64,000 bases of DNA from Parvularculaceae bacterium (GTDB taxonomy: Bacteria > Pseudomonadota > Alphaproteobacteria > Caulobacterales > Parvularculaceae): positions 1-64,000 of the forward strand of contig JANQMJ010000008.1 of the NCBI GenBank assembly GCA_028280115.1, written 5' to 3'. Both the position numbers and the translations under genes were made by a program. A model generated the notes under the pieces. The model did not search any database. It was not told where the DNA came from and saw only the letters and a list, made by a program, of their open reading frames with translations. Positions 18,296 to 28,483 of this stretch are shown piece by piece; the first letter of the stretch is position 1, and each line of letters opens with the position of its first letter.

Positions 18296-19661
18296 ACGCT
18301 GCCTTTTCGATTGCGGCGCAGATGTCGGCGACCACCGCCTTGACCAGCGCGTCATCCTCGCTCTCGCCCATGACGCGGACCAAAGGCTCGGTGCCTGACT
18401 TGCGAATGACGAGCCGCCCGCTTCGCCCAAGCTTTTCTTCGCCCGCAGCGATCGCCTTTTTCACCGCGTCGGCGCCTAAGGGATCCTGATCGCGATACCG
18501 GACATTCTGGAGGATCTGCGGGAAGGGATCGAATTTGTTGCAGACCTCGCTCACCTTGCGCCCTTCCGCAGCGACCACGGCGAGCACCTGCAGCGCCGTG
18601 ACGAGACCGTCGCCGGTCGTGGCGTAATCGCTCAAAATGATATGGCCGGAAGGCTCGCCGCCCACATTCATATCCCGGGCGCGCATTTCCTCGACCACAT
18701 AGCGGTCGCCGACCTTGGTGCGAACGAGGTTGAGTTTTTCCCGGTCGAGATAGGTTTCAAGGCCCATATTAGCCATGACCGTGGTGACGACGCCGCCGCC
18801 GCGGAGCTTGCCGATTTCTTTCCAGAAGCTCGCGATCAGCGCCAGAATCTGGTCGCCGTCGATGATGCGTCCTTTTTCGTCGCAGATGATGACGCGGTCC
18901 GCATCGCCGTCGAGCGCGACGCCGATGTCGGCGCGGTATTCCTTCACCGCCTCCTGCATCTGTTTGGTCGCGGTCGAGCCGACGCCGCGATTGATATTAA
19001 AGCCGTTCGGTTCGACGCCCACGGACTTGACCTCGGCGCCGAGCTCCCACAGCACGGTCGGCGCGACCTTGTAGCCGGCCCCGTTGGCGCAATCGATAAC
19101 GACGCGCATGTCGTCGAGCGCATAGCGGCGCGGGAACGTGGCCTTGGCGAATTCTATATAACGCGCGCCGGCGTCGTCGACCCGCTTGACGCGGCCGAGA
19201 TCGGCGGAACCGGCGAGCCCGGCATTCGGGCCGTCTTGCATCAGCCGTTCAATTTCCAACTCGGTTTCATCGGACAGTTTGAAGCCGTCGGGACCGAAAA
19301 ACTTCACACCATTGTCATGATACGGATTATGCGAGGCGGAAATCATAACGCCGAGATCGGCGCGCAAGGAGCGGGTCAGCATCGCCATGGCCGGCGTCGG
19401 CAGCGGCCCGAGGAGAAAAACGTCCATGCCCGAGGCGGCAAAGCCCGCCGTCAGCGCCGGTTCGATCATATAGCCGGAAAGGCGCGTATCCTTGCCGATC
19501 ACCACGCGGTGGCGGTGCTGGCCGTTTTTAAAGACCCGACCTACCGCCATGCCGAGGCGCAAAATCGCCTCGGGCGTCATCGCCCCGGCATTGGCCAGGC
19601 CTCGCACGCCGTCGGTACCAAAAATTTCCCGCTTTCCCGTCATCTGGTCGTCGCCCCGCAT
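18294..19661 (-). CDS. glmM: phosphoglucosamine mutase GlmM
   Basis: Interconverts glucosamine-6-P and glucosamine-1-P for UDP-GlcNAc, peptidoglycan and lipopolysaccharide. Key motifs: [11 protein letters not shown] (N-terminal), active-site phosphoserine in [17 protein letters not shown] (about residue 107), metal loop [11 protein letters not shown], sugar loop GGEPSGHI, and phosphate-binding [14 protein letters not shown]. The start at 19661 has GGAG 9 bases upstream; an ATG six codons later (19643) is equally in frame and gives 449 aa. Lies downstream of folP and ftsH on the same strand, a conserved order. Confidence 0.97.
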   Translation of the reverse strand: MRGDDQMTGKREIFGTDGVRGLANAGAMTPEAILRLGMAVGRVFKNGQHRHRVVIGKDTRLSGYMIEPALTAGFAASGMDVFLLGPLPTPAMAMLTRSLRADLGVMISASHNPYHDNGVKFFGPDGFKLSDETELEIERLMQDGPNAGLAGSADLGRVKRVDDAGARYIEFAKATFPRRYALDDMRVVIDCANGAGYKVAPTVLWELGAEVKSVGVEPNGFNINRGVGSTATKQMQEAVKEYRADIGVALDGDADRVIICDEKGRIIDGDQILALIASFWKEIGKLRGGGVVTTVMANMGLETYLDREKLNLVRTKVGDRYVVEEMRARDMNVGGEPSGHIILSDYATTGDGLVTALQVLAVVAAEGRKVSEVCNKFDPFPQILQNVRYRDQDPLGADAVKKAIAAGEEKLGRSGRLVIRKSGTEPLVRVMGESEDDALVKAVVADICAAIEKAA

Positions 19662-19721
19662 GGCGCCGCGCTCCGTTAACTTTAGGGCCTGCGACCCTAG
19701 CACAAGTCACTGGCCAATGCC

Positions 19722-20555
19722 TTAACGCGGCGATTGCGCGTTTTCTATGGCGCCGGCGATTTTCAACGCCTGACGGGTCTCGGCGACGTCGTGAACCCGG
19801 AAAATCGCCGCGCCGCGCCGCCAGCCGGCGAGCAGAACGGCGAGCGATCCCCCCAGGCGATTCGCCGCCGGGCCGTCCCTGTCGAGGGCGGCGATGAACC
19901 GCTTGCGCGAAGCGCCCAGAAGAATCGGACAGTCCAGAGACGAAAGCCGGTCAAGATTGGCGAGGAGCGCGAGATTATGCTCAAGGGTTTTGCCGAAGCC
20001 GATGCCCGGATCGACGATCAGCCGGTCGCGGGCGATCCCCGCGGCGACGCAAGCCTCGATGCGGGCGCCAAGAAAGGCCGTCACCTCGGCGACGACGTCT
20101 TCGTAAACCGGATTGTCCTGCATGGTGCGCGGATCGCCCTGAGCATGCATCAGCACGATGTCGCAGCCCAGCGCGGCGGCGATCTCAACGCTGTCCTTTG
20201 CATAGGTCAGCGCTGAAACGTCGTTCCAGATCGATGCGCCGGCCTTGACCGCCGCGCGAACGACATCGGGTTTTCTCGTATCGATGGAAATCGCCGCGCG
20301 GGTTTTGCCGGCGAGATGTTCGATCACCGGGATGACGCGGCACAGTTCTTCCTCAAGTGGGACCGGCGCGGCGCCGGGCCGAGTCGACTCCCCGCCGATA
20401 TCGAGCATGTCAGCGCCTTCTTCGGCGAGCCGCAGCGCATGCGCGACCGCCGCTTGGGGATCGAGAAACCGTCCGCCGTCGGAAAATGAATCCGGCGTCA
20501 CATTGACGACGCCCATGATGCGCGCACGCCGCGTTGCGCCGCTGGAACCGCTCAC
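19722..20555 (-). CDS. folP: dihydropteroate synthase FolP
   Basis: Joins p-aminobenzoate to dihydropterin pyrophosphate in folate synthesis; the sulfonamide target. 277-aa TIM barrel with [17 protein letters not shown] (residues 14-30), [38 protein letters not shown] and a C-terminal [13 protein letters not shown]. The GTG start overlaps the ftsH stop (GTGA), indicating translational coupling with ftsH. Full length and intact. Confidence 0.97.
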   Translation of the reverse strand: MSGSSGATRRARIMGVVNVTPDSFSDGGRFLDPQAAVAHALRLAEEGADMLDIGGESTRPGAAPVPLEEELCRVIPVIEHLAGKTRAAISIDTRKPDVVRAAVKAGASIWNDVSALTYAKDSVEIAAALGCDIVLMHAQGDPRTMQDNPVYEDVVAEVTAFLGARIEACVAAGIARDRLIVDPGIGFGKTLEHNLALLANLDRLSSLDCPILLGASRKRFIAALDRDGPAANRLGGSLAVLLAGWRRGAAIFRVHDVAETRQALKIAGAIENAQSPR

Positions 20556-22483
20556 GCCCCTTGCGGTTCCGGCTCCATGCCCCCGGCGGGGCCTTCCTTT
20601 TTCTTGCCGGCCGGCGCGCCGGCCGCCGGCACGGATGAGGGCGGCTTGTGATCGTGCTTGTCGGCGGGGTCTTCGCGCACGATCTTTTCGCCCTTAAGGA
20701 GCTTGTCGATCTCTTCGCCGGTCAGCGTTTCGAACTCCAAGAGCGCCTGGGAAAGCGCTTCCCAGTCATCGCGGCGGTCGGTCAGCACCTTGCGCGCGCG
20801 CTCATAGCCTTCGGTGACGAAATTCTTGATCTCGTCCTCGATCATCTTGGCGGTGTCGCCGGAAATCGACTTGGTGCGCGCGATCGATTGACCGAGAAAG
20901 ACTTCGCCTTCGTCTTCGGAATAGGCGATCGGCCCGAGTTTTTCCGAAAGGCCGTATTGCGTGACCATGGCGCGGGCGATCTTGGTCGCGGTTTCGATGT
21001 CCGACTGGGCGCCGGAGGTGACTTTCTCCCTGCCGAATTTGAGCTCTTCGGCGACGCGTCCGCCCATGGCCATGGCGATGCGCGCCTTCATCTGCTCCAG
21101 CGTCATGGAATAACGGTCGCGCTCGGGCAGATACTGCACCATGCCCAGCGCCCGGCCGCGCGGGATGATGGTCGCCTTGTGCACGGGATCGTTGCCGGGA
21201 ATGCTAATGCCGACCAGCGCATGGCCCGCCTCATGATAGGCGGTGAGCATTTTTTCTTCTTCGGTCATCACCATGGAGCGTCGCTCGGCACCCATCATGA
21301 CTTTGTCTTTGGCGTCGTCGAATTCCTTAGCGGTGACGAAGCGCTTGCCGCGCCGCGCCGCCAGGAGCGCTGCTTCGTTGACGAGATTGGCGAGATCGGC
21401 GCCGGAAAAACCGGGCGTGCCCCGCGCAACGGTGCGGACATTGACGTCCGGCGCGAGCGGCACTTTCTTGATGTGAACCTGCAGGATCTTTTCGCGGCCG
21501 ACGACATCCGGGTTCGGCACCACGACCTGGCGGTCGAAACGGCCGGGACGCAACAGCGCCGGATCGAGCACGTCGGGCCGGTTGGTGGCCGCGATCAGGA
21601 TGATGCCTTCATTGGCCTCGAACCCGTCCATTTCGACCAGCAACTGGTTCAGGGTCTGCTCGCGCTCGTCATTGCCGCCGCCCAGCCCGGCGCCCCGGTG
21701 ACGGCCCACCGCATCGATTTCGTCGATGAAAATGATGCACGGCGCGTTCTTTTTCGCCTGCTCGAACATATCGCGCACCCGGGACGCGCCCACGCCGACG
21801 AACATTTCGACAAAGTCGGAGCCGGAAATCGTAAAGAACGGCACATTCGCCTCGCCGGCGATGGCGCGGGCGAGCAGCGTCTTGCCGGTGCCCGGCGGGC
21901 CGATCAGCAGCGCCCCTTTCGGGATCTTCCCGCCCAGGCGCTGAAACTTCATCGGGTCCTTGAGATACTCGACGATCTCTTCGAGCTCTTCCTTGGCCTC
22001 GTCGATGCCGGCGACGTCATCGAAGGTGATGCGCCCCTGGCGCTCGGTTAAAAGTTTCGCGCGGGACTTGCCAAAGCCCATGGCCTTGCCGCCGGCACCC
22101 TGCATCTGGCGCATGATGAAAAAGAAAAAGGCGAGGAACAATAAGAGCGGCAGAATGTTGAACAGAAGCTGGAGCAGCAGCGGGACCTCGTCTTCCTTGA
22201 TGATCTCGGTCTGCACGCCGGCTTCGTGGAGCTTGTTCGCGATCGTATCCTGGCCGCTTTCGGGAATGGTCGTGATGAATTCCGTGCCGTCGCTGAGCTC
22301 GCCGGTGACCTGGGTGGTGGCGACTTTCGCCGAGGTCACGCCGCCGCTGTCGATGCGGCTGACGAATTGCGAATAGGTCAGGTCCTGGCGCGCTTGATCG
22401 GGAGCGGAGAAATTGAACATCTGCAGGGCGATCAGAAAAAAGACGATCACCAGGCCCCAGATCAGGATATTCCTCGTATTCAT
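20552..22483 (-). CDS. ftsH: ATP-dependent membrane metalloprotease FtsH
   Basis: Membrane-bound AAA+ zinc protease that degrades misfolded membrane proteins and regulators such as LpxC. 643 aa: N-terminal helix ([19 protein letters not shown]), periplasmic domain, second helix ([19 protein letters not shown], about 105-124), Walker [14 protein letters not shown], Walker [15 protein letters not shown] region [20 protein letters not shown], zinc motif HEAGH (about 420) and a Pro/Gly-rich tail. Lies in the conserved tilS-ftsH-folP-glmM order; 208 bases separating it from tilS hold a RIME-like repeat. Confidence 0.98.
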   Translation of the reverse strand: MNTRNILIWGLVIVFFLIALQMFNFSAPDQARQDLTYSQFVSRIDSGGVTSAKVATTQVTGELSDGTEFITTIPESGQDTIANKLHEAGVQTEIIKEDEVPLLLQLLFNILPLLLFLAFFFFIMRQMQGAGGKAMGFGKSRAKLLTERQGRITFDDVAGIDEAKEELEEIVEYLKDPMKFQRLGGKIPKGALLIGPPGTGKTLLARAIAGEANVPFFTISGSDFVEMFVGVGASRVRDMFEQAKKNAPCIIFIDEIDAVGRHRGAGLGGGNDEREQTLNQLLVEMDGFEANEGIILIAATNRPDVLDPALLRPGRFDRQVVVPNPDVVGREKILQVHIKKVPLAPDVNVRTVARGTPGFSGADLANLVNEAALLAARRGKRFVTAKEFDDAKDKVMMGAERRSMVMTEEEKMLTAYHEAGHALVGISIPGNDPVHKATIIPRGRALGMVQYLPERDRYSMTLEQMKARIAMAMGGRVAEELKFGREKVTSGAQSDIETATKIARAMVTQYGLSEKLGPIAYSEDEGEVFLGQSIARTKSISGDTAKMIEDEIKNFVTEGYERARKVLTDRRDDWEALSQALLEFETLTGEEIDKLLKGEKIVREDPADKHDHKPPSSVPAAGAPAGKKKEGPAGGMEPEPQGA

Positions 22484-22569
22484 GCCTTTTTCCTTCTAGC
22501 GCGCCGCCGCCGTCCTGCGTCGGCCGTGAAACCTATTAGATAGGCGTTAAGAAAGCCCAGCGCCATGGG

Positions 22570-22672
22570 CTAGGGCACGTTCACTTTAATCGGAGCCGCG
22601 AACGTGCTCTAGATTCTTGTTTTGTCGCGTTTTCGACGGAAAACCGGTTCCCACTTTTCCTGAAAACGCTAG
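22570..22672. repeat. RIME-like mosaic palindromic repeat, full-length copy
   Basis: First stem: CTAGGGCACGTTC with GAACGTGCTCTAG around CACTTTAATCGGAGCC-type centre. Second half: TTCTTGTTTTGTCGCGTTTT, then GACGGAAAACCGGTTCCC and ACTTTTCCTGAAAACGCTAG, which folds back on itself. This two-part arrangement is the familiar intergenic mosaic element of Rhizobiales and relatives. Located between ftsH and tilS. Confidence 0.85.
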
Positions 22673-22691
22673 GTCGCTGAAAAGCCCCGGC

Positions 22692-24020
22692 CTATCGATA
22701 TCTAATAATCTTGCCGGCGAACCGTTCGGCCGCCAGCGGGCGCATGAATACGCCCGATGCGTTCACAGATAGGCTCGCCGGCGTGGCAATCAATGCGCCC
22801 GCCCGGAAAATCCCAGGCGCGGCCGCCAGCCCCTCTGGCGGACCGCCGAACAGCCCCAGACGGGGCTCAGGCGTCTCTCGCGCTGCACCATCAAGGGCTT
22901 TGACGGCCAAATCGGCCGAAGCGGCCTCGATAATGAACCGGCCGTCCCAAAGCGCCGCCGCGCCGGGCGCGAGCGCCAGGGACGGCCGGGGCGCGATCCC
23001 GGCCCGGCCGAGCAGCGCCGCCGGTTCGCGCAGAAACCAGACCTTGCCGCGCCAGACCCGCACCAGCGCGCCGCCCAGCGTCGCCGCGCCGGTATTAAGC
23101 GCGCCCTCAAGCGCGGCGCCGGCAGCGTCCCGATCGGGGGCGTGAACCTCGCCGCTGACCGCATGAACGAGGCGCCGGGCAAGGCCGCGCGGCGCTTCCG
23201 GCGCGCGCGCCGCAACCGCCTGAAGATCGAGCGAGGCCCCGCCCCAGCGGTAAAAACATCCGCCCAGGGAGGAAAACGCCTCTTCTTCGGCGCGCTTAAG
23301 GCGCGCGGCCCCATCGCGCATCCGCGCCGCCGCGCGCGTCAGCGCCGCAGCTGTCATCGACCCGTTCTGTTCCAGCGCCGCCAGCAGCGCGCGGGTGCGA
23401 ATGCGCTCAAAGCCCGGATCGTCATTACTCGGATCGTCAACAAAGGGCTGACCAAGCGCCTTTACCGTCGCGGTCAGCCGGGCGCGCGAAAACGCCAGGA
23501 GCGGCCGCGCCAGGCGCACCGCCGGACCGGCACCGGCAGCGATCGCGATCTCGTCGTCCATGGCGGAAAGTCCGCGCGGACCCGCGCCCCGTGCCAGACG
23601 CATGAAAACCGTTTCCGCCTGATCGTCGGCGCTGTGTCCGGTCATCAGGACATCCGCGCCGACCGCAGCAGCAGCGCGGGCGAGCAAAAAATATCGCGCG
23701 GCGCGGGCGGCTTCCTGAACGCCCGCGGCGGGCTTGTCGCCGCGCCAGACCAGGGTTTCATGGGAAAGGCCGAGGGCTTGGCACCAGGCGGCGGCCTGCG
23801 CGGCTTCGCCGGCGGACGCCGGCCGCAGGCCGTGATCGACGGTGAAGGCGAAAAGCTCAGCGCCGGCTTTTTGCGCATACTCCGCCGCGAGCCGGACCAG
23901 CGCCATGGAATCCCGGCCGCCCGAAACCGCAAGCGCCAGCCGCTTTCCGACCTTCAGCGCGGCGCAGCGGGCCGCGAATTCCTCTGCTGAAACGGGGCTC
24001 GGCGTGTCGTCCGGCGCCAA
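22692..24020 (-). CDS. tilS: tRNA(Ile)-lysidine synthase TilS
   Basis: Modifies C34 of tRNA-Ile(CAU) to lysidine, so that the tRNA reads AUA. 442 aa with the N-type ATP-pyrophosphatase P-loop SGGRDSMALV (about 34-43), TVDHGLRP, MTGHSADDQAETVFMRLARG and DPSNDDPGFERIRTR, followed by a less conserved C-terminal part rich in Ala/Gly. Its ATG is 7 bases from the cpoB stop, and it continues the pal-cpoB-tilS-ftsH order found across Alphaproteobacteria. Confidence 0.96.
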   Translation of the reverse strand: MAPDDTPSPVSAEEFAARCAALKVGKRLALAVSGGRDSMALVRLAAEYAQKAGAELFAFTVDHGLRPASAGEAAQAAAWCQALGLSHETLVWRGDKPAAGVQEAARAARYFLLARAAAAVGADVLMTGHSADDQAETVFMRLARGAGPRGLSAMDDEIAIAAGAGPAVRLARPLLAFSRARLTATVKALGQPFVDDPSNDDPGFERIRTRALLAALEQNGSMTAAALTRAAARMRDGAARLKRAEEEAFSSLGGCFYRWGGASLDLQAVAARAPEAPRGLARRLVHAVSGEVHAPDRDAAGAALEGALNTGAATLGGALVRVWRGKVWFLREPAALLGRAGIAPRPSLALAPGAAALWDGRFIIEAASADLAVKALDGAARETPEPRLGLFGGPPEGLAAAPGIFRAGALIATPASLSVNASGVFMRPLAAERFAGKIIRYR

Positions 24021-24027
24021 TGTCCGG

Positions 24028-24861
24028 CTACTTGCAGTTGATGCGCGCCATTTCGAGATCGGCGCGCTGACGGACCGGCTCCGTGGCGTTGGGAAACTTG
24101 CTCTTCATGGTCTTGAAAACCGTGCAGGCTTCATCGGACTTTTCAAGCCGCGAGAACGCGGTGCCGAGTTTCAGATAGGCTTCCGCGGCGCGCGGATCGT
24201 TGGGATAGTTGCGAATATGCGCGATGAAGGCGTCCGCGGCGGCGGCGTTCTCGCCCAGGGCGAGATGAATTTCGCCGAGCCGGAACTGCGCATCCGGGGT
24301 ACGCGGATGATTCGGAAACGCCTGCACATAAAGATCGAACGCGGCCCTGGCGCGCTGATAATCGCCGGCGAGCAAAAAACCGGACGCATAGTCATAAGCA
24401 GCGTTCGGATCGAGCGGCAGTTCGACGGCGATCGCCGACGGGCCTATGGCCGGCGGCGACGCATCCACGCCCGACGCCGCGCCCGGAACCGGCGCGCCGG
24501 TGGAAAGATCGACCGGTCCGCTGCGAACAGCGGGACCGCCATAGGGCGCGCTTGGGGCGGCCGTATCGACGGCCGGCATCGCATCGCCGGCCAGCACGGC
24601 GCTGACGGCGTCAAGGCGCGCATTGGCCTGTTCAAGACGGTAGGTGAGCTCTTCGATCCGCCCGGTCAGTTCCTGCATTTCCCGCTCAAGCTCGCCGATT
24701 CGCACGCTCGCCGCGCTCTGCGCCGCTGCGCTTTGCTCGACGCGCTCCATGCGCGCCTGCAGATCCCGAACGTCTTCCTTGGTGTTGGCGGCGGCGGGTG
24801 CAGCGACGGCGGTCAGCATGACGGCGCCGGAAAGGGCGAGAATGACGGACTTGGCGCTCAT
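24028..24861 (-). CDS. cpoB: Tol-Pal system coordinator CpoB (YbgF)
   Basis: Periplasmic protein that couples peptidoglycan synthesis with outer-membrane constriction. 277 aa: signal peptide (VILALSGAVMLTAVAAPAAA), N-terminal trimerising coiled coil (about 28-90, ERVEQSAAAQ...IGELEREMQELTGRIEEL), a Pro/Gly linker, then three TPR-like repeats (about 150-270: YDYASGFLLAGDYQRARAAF; AQFRLGEIHLALGENAAAAD; AYLKLGTAFSRLEKSDEACT). Directly follows pal, as expected. Confidence 0.96.
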   Translation of the reverse strand: MSAKSVILALSGAVMLTAVAAPAAANTKEDVRDLQARMERVEQSAAAQSAASVRIGELEREMQELTGRIEELTYRLEQANARLDAVSAVLAGDAMPAVDTAAPSAPYGGPAVRSGPVDLSTGAPVPGAASGVDASPPAIGPSAIAVELPLDPNAAYDYASGFLLAGDYQRARAAFDLYVQAFPNHPRTPDAQFRLGEIHLALGENAAAADAFIAHIRNYPNDPRAAEAYLKLGTAFSRLEKSDEACTVFKTMKSKFPNATEPVRQRADLEMARINCK

Positions 24862-24997
24862 GTTTTCGATCCTTGACTGTAAAGGCGCGATTTCAGTGTT
24901 GTTTTAGCCTTGTTTGAGGGCGAAACGAAGGCGGCATGCAAAAGAGCGCGCCGCGAAACCGCCGCGCGCTCCTTCAATCGCCAAACCTTGCCGATTT

Positions 24998-25504
24998 TTA
25001 AGTGCCGACAGCGACAATCGTGGTCGTCGCGTTGCGGTTGAGCGCCCAGGCCTCCTCGGTCGAGCGCGGATCGAGGGGGCGCTCCTTGCCGTAGGAAACC
25101 GTAGTGATGCGCGACGCGTCGACGCCGAGGCTTACGAGATAGGCGCGCGCGGCTTCAGCCCGGCGTGCGCCCAGCCCGAAATTGTATTCCTTGGTGCCGC
25201 GCTCGTCGCAATTGCCAGCGATCCGGATCCGGGTTTCCGGATATTCCTGGAGCCAGGCAGCCTGGCGCGCCAATGTCGACTGGGCCTGCGGCGTCAGCGT
25301 ATACTTGTCAAAAGCGAAAAACACGCGATGGCCGGCGCTTTCCTCAAGATCGGACTGGCTGCCCGGAACCGGACCGCTCGGGCCGGCCGCCATGTCGGTT
25401 TCGGCGCCAGCGGTAGCGTCCAGATCAGGACCGCCCGCGCCCACACATGCCGACAGGAGCGTAAGCAGCGCTGCGGCTCCGGCGATTTTCATGAAAACTC
25501 TCAT
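24998..25504 (-). CDS. pal: peptidoglycan-associated lipoprotein Pal
   Basis: The ATG at 25504 gives a 168-aa lipoprotein with signal MRVFMKIAGAAALLTLLSAC; the lipobox Cys is at residue 20. The C-terminal OmpA-like domain (about 60-165) has VFFAFDKYTLTPQAQSTLARQ and the peptidoglycan-binding NCDERGTKEYNFGLGARRAE. It anchors the outer membrane to the cell wall and binds TolB. The open frame extends upstream to 25612 but without a lipobox. It lies 136 bases before cpoB and 280 bases after tolB. Confidence 0.97.
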   Translation of the reverse strand: MRVFMKIAGAAALLTLLSACVGAGGPDLDATAGAETDMAAGPSGPVPGSQSDLEESAGHRVFFAFDKYTLTPQAQSTLARQAAWLQEYPETRIRIAGNCDERGTKEYNFGLGARRAEAARAYLVSLGVDASRITTVSYGKERPLDPRSTEEAWALNRNATTTIVAVGT

Positions 25505-25784
25505 AAGTCTCTTGCTCCACTTCCCCAATTGCCTAGCCCGCTTCACGGGCGGATATCCGGGCAATGCGAGCTTCGCGCCCCTAAATGCCCCGCAATCGAT
25601 CAACGCCGCCAATCGGCTGCATCTTCGCGCCTTTTAGCGTCTTGGTCTTTCGATTCCGTGTCGGTTACTTCCTAAAATTTAACCAACCTGCGAATCGTAG
25701 CGGGCTCCGCCCGCCCGATCAAGTTAGGCCGTTCCGGGGCGAGAATGAAATTTTGATTACGCACCTGCACAATTTTCCACAGGC

Positions 25785-27116
25785 TCAGGGCAGCAAGGGC
25801 GACCAGGCAGGATCCGAGGCCTCCCCGGGGGTGCGCACCCGGCGCAGATTGCGCCCGGTGAGATCGACCGACCAGATCGAGGCGTTTCCGCCCGACCCGT
25901 CCCGCCTTGTCGGGGTTTGCCGGTAAAACATGATCACCCGTCCGTTCGGCGCCCAGGTGGGGCCTTCGTCGAGATAGCTTTCGGTGAGCAGCCGCTCGCC
26001 CGTGCCGTCCGGCCGGATGACGCCGATATAGAAGCGGCCGCGATATTGGCGCGTAAACGCAATCAGATCGCCGCGCGGCGACCACACCGGCGTCTGATAG
26101 CGCCCTTCACCGAAGGTGATGCGTTTCTGGTCTGAACCGTCGGCGTTCATCACATAGATCTGCGGCGTGCCGCCCCGATCGGAGGTAAAGGCGATGCGCC
26201 GCCCATTGGGCGACATCGACGGCGACACGTCGATCGCCGGATGGTCCGTTAGCCGCGTCAGCCGGCGCGTGGCCAGATCCATCTTGAAGACGTCGGAATT
26301 GCCATAGCGCTCGACCGACATCAGGACCTGCCGGCCGTCGGGCGAAAACCGGGGCGCGAAGGTCATGCCGCGGAAGGTGCCGAGCTGTTCTTGTTCGCCG
26401 GTTTCGATGTTGAAGAGATAGACCTGGCCCGGACGGTTTTCGAACAGCGCCATATAGGTGATCTGCTGCTGGGTCGGCGAAAAGCGGGGCGTCAGCGCTT
26501 TGTAATTTAGCCCGTCGGTCAGCGGCACGGGATTGGCCCCGTCCTGATCCATGATCATCAGGCGCTTGACGCGGTTTTCCTTCGGGCCGCTCTCATGAAT
26601 GAAAACGATGCGGGTGTCGAAATAGCCGTCCTCGCCGGTCAGGGTCTTGTAGACGAAATCGGCGACCTTGTGCGCGGCGCGACGCCAGTTGTCTGCCGGC
26701 GTCTTGTAGGCGACGGCGCCGAGCTGTTCGTTGGCGTAGACGTCCCACACGCGGGTGGCGACCTGAATGCGGCCGTCGGCCAGTTCCTGGATTTCGCCGA
26801 CAACCAGCACCTGGGCGTTGATGATGCGCCAGTTGGCGAATATCGGCCGCTTATTCACGCCCCTATCCTTGTCGAGAATATAGGCGCGCTGATCGATCAC
26901 CTTGAACAGTCCCGAGCGATCGAGATCGTTCATCAGGACGCCGGTAATGTCGCGCCCGAGCGCCTCGATGTTGTCGCCCTTCCCGGTGAAGTTCGGCACG
27001 GCGATCGGCATCGGGTTTATATTGCCTTGTGTGATGTCGATCGTTACGCGGGCCTGGGCGGCGCCGGTCGCCATGACGGCGAAGAAGGCCAGCAAAGTCG
27101 TGAAGATTCGTTTCAT
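25785..27116 (-). CDS. tolB: Tol-Pal translocation protein TolB
   Basis: Periplasmic Tol component. From the ATG at 27116 (443 aa) there is a signal peptide (MKRIFTTLLAFFAVMATGAA), the N-terminal TolB domain (about 25-150, VTIDITQGNINPMPIAVPNF, LDKDRGVNKRPIFANWRIIN) and a six-bladed beta-propeller of WD-like repeats (for example PRFSPDGRQVLMSVERYGNS and SPSMSPNGRRIAFTSDRGGT). Lies 44 bases after tolA. The stop at 25785 falls in a 280-base gap before pal, in which no gene is evident. Confidence 0.97.
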   Translation of the reverse strand: MKRIFTTLLAFFAVMATGAAQARVTIDITQGNINPMPIAVPNFTGKGDNIEALGRDITGVLMNDLDRSGLFKVIDQRAYILDKDRGVNKRPIFANWRIINAQVLVVGEIQELADGRIQVATRVWDVYANEQLGAVAYKTPADNWRRAAHKVADFVYKTLTGEDGYFDTRIVFIHESGPKENRVKRLMIMDQDGANPVPLTDGLNYKALTPRFSPTQQQITYMALFENRPGQVYLFNIETGEQEQLGTFRGMTFAPRFSPDGRQVLMSVERYGNSDVFKMDLATRRLTRLTDHPAIDVSPSMSPNGRRIAFTSDRGGTPQIYVMNADGSDQKRITFGEGRYQTPVWSPRGDLIAFTRQYRGRFYIGVIRPDGTGERLLTESYLDEGPTWAPNGRVIMFYRQTPTRRDGSGGNASIWSVDLTGRNLRRVRTPGEASDPAWSPLLP

Positions 27117-27160
27117 CGTCCTGCTTTCGTTGAAATTGCGCCCCATCAGTACCCTGAACA

Positions 27161-28000
27161 TTAAAAACCCACCATCTCGCTTGGATTGAAGTTGAACCGG
27201 AACTCCTTCCAGGTTTCATACTGGTCCGGCGGCAGAAAATCATACGGCGCGCATTTCACGACCGCGCCAACCGCCTCGCGTTGCGCCACTTTCCAGAACC
27301 GGTTCCCGGATAGATTGATTTGCAGTTCGTTCGCCACCCTTGGCGACGACGCCAAAGACCCGTCGCGATTGAGTTCGAAGTCGATCACAACGACCAGCCT
27401 TTCCGGTTCCGGCGCGCCGATGATCGCGCCGGAATTCCAGCATTCGCTCAAGGCCGCCTTAATCTTCGCTTCAAGACTGGCGCTCAATCGGTCGCCGGCG
27501 CCGACGGCGCGGCGCTCCGTCTCGGCGGTTTCCGTCGGCTGGGACGGCGTTTGACTGGGCTCGGCGGCGCGCTCGTCTTCGCGCTCCTTGTCGATCAGCC
27601 GCGACAAGGCGTCGAAATCAAGTTCGGCGGGTTCCGGCTTGGGCTTGACGGTCGGCGTTTCTTGCGGCGCGGGCGGCTGCGCCTCCGGCTCGGGCTGGAT
27701 CTCGACCGCCGCGGGTTCCGGCGCCGGTTCGGGGGCGGCGACTTCCGGCTCGGGCTCTTCTATCGGCGCCGGCGGCGCCTCGATTTCCGGTTCGGGCTCT
27801 TCGATCTCCGGCTCTGGTTCCGGTTCGGGCGCGGCGGCGGGAATGCTGGTGGTCAGATCGAGTTCGGCCTCGCGGATAAATTCGATCGGAATCGTGGGTT
27901 CCGCCTCGAAGCCGCGCGCCGGAAACGGCATCCGAAAGTTCAATATCGTCACCACCACCGAGAGGTGGAGAAGTATCGATGCAAAGAGGCCAAAACGCAT
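27161..28000 (-). CDS. tolA: TolA-like periplasm-spanning protein
   Basis: 279 aa: N-terminal membrane helix (FGLFASILLHLSVVVTILNF), a long Pro-Glu-rich periplasmic spacer (about 50-125, repeated PEPE/EPEIE units), a charged helical section and a C-terminal TolA/TonB-like domain (about 175-275: ALSECWNSGA, RLVVVIDFELNRDGSL, REAVGAVVKCAPYDFLPP). Position between tolR and tolB fixes the assignment. The Pro-Glu spacer differs from the Ala/Lys helical spacer of enterobacterial TolA, a common alphaproteobacterial variant. Confidence 0.93.
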   Translation of the reverse strand: MRFGLFASILLHLSVVVTILNFRMPFPARGFEAEPTIPIEFIREAELDLTTSIPAAAPEPEPEPEIEEPEPEIEAPPAPIEEPEPEVAAPEPAPEPAAVEIQPEPEAQPPAPQETPTVKPKPEPAELDFDALSRLIDKEREDERAAEPSQTPSQPTETAETERRAVGAGDRLSASLEAKIKAALSECWNSGAIIGAPEPERLVVVIDFELNRDGSLASSPRVANELQINLSGNRFWKVAQREAVGAVVKCAPYDFLPPDQYETWKEFRFNFNPSEMVGF

Positions 28001-28036
28001 GAACCGGGCGGCCCTTCCTTAAGGACAATCAAGCCG

Positions 28037-28483
28037 TCATTCCAATTCGGTGTCGGTCACGAGCAGCATGCGGCGAAATCCCGCCGCGTTGATGCGGCCC
28101 ATAACGCGCACGACATCGCCATAAGCGCGGCTCCGGTCGCCGCGAATATAGATTCGCTGATCGTAGCCGGCGGTCGCGATCGCTTCGAGATGCGGCACGA
28201 GGTTTTCGTATTCCACCGCTGTGTCCTGAACGTAGATCGTGCCGTCTTCGGCGATGGTCACGGATAACGGCTCGCCTGTATCCTGGACAGGGTTGGCGGC
28301 GCTTTCGGGCAGGTCCACGGTCACCCCGACGGTCAGCAGGGGCGCCGCCACCATGAAGACAATCAGCAACACCAGCATGACGTCCACAAAGGGCGTGACA
28401 TTGATTTCCGCCATGGGCCGCGTGCGGCCGGGCCGATGCCGGCCGCCGCCGGCGGCGGCGCCATTTACAACGCCCGCGCCCAT
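28037..28483 (-). CDS. tolR: Tol-Pal proton-channel protein TolR
   Basis: 148-aa ExbD/TolR protein. After a Gly/Arg-rich cytoplasmic start comes AEINVTPFVDVMLVLLIVFM with the channel-lining Asp (about residue 34) in the single helix, then a periplasmic domain (VTVDLPES..., IYIRGDRSRAYGDVVRVMGR) typical of TolR. The ATG overlaps the tolQ stop (TGATG), and a GTG just before it is an alternative start. Works with TolQ to transmit proton-motive force to TolA. Confidence 0.96.
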   Translation of the reverse strand: MGAGVVNGAAAGGGRHRPGRTRPMAEINVTPFVDVMLVLLIVFMVAAPLLTVGVTVDLPESAANPVQDTGEPLSVTIAEDGTIYVQDTAVEYENLVPHLEAIATAGYDQRIYIRGDRSRAYGDVVRVMGRINAAGFRRMLLVTDTELE

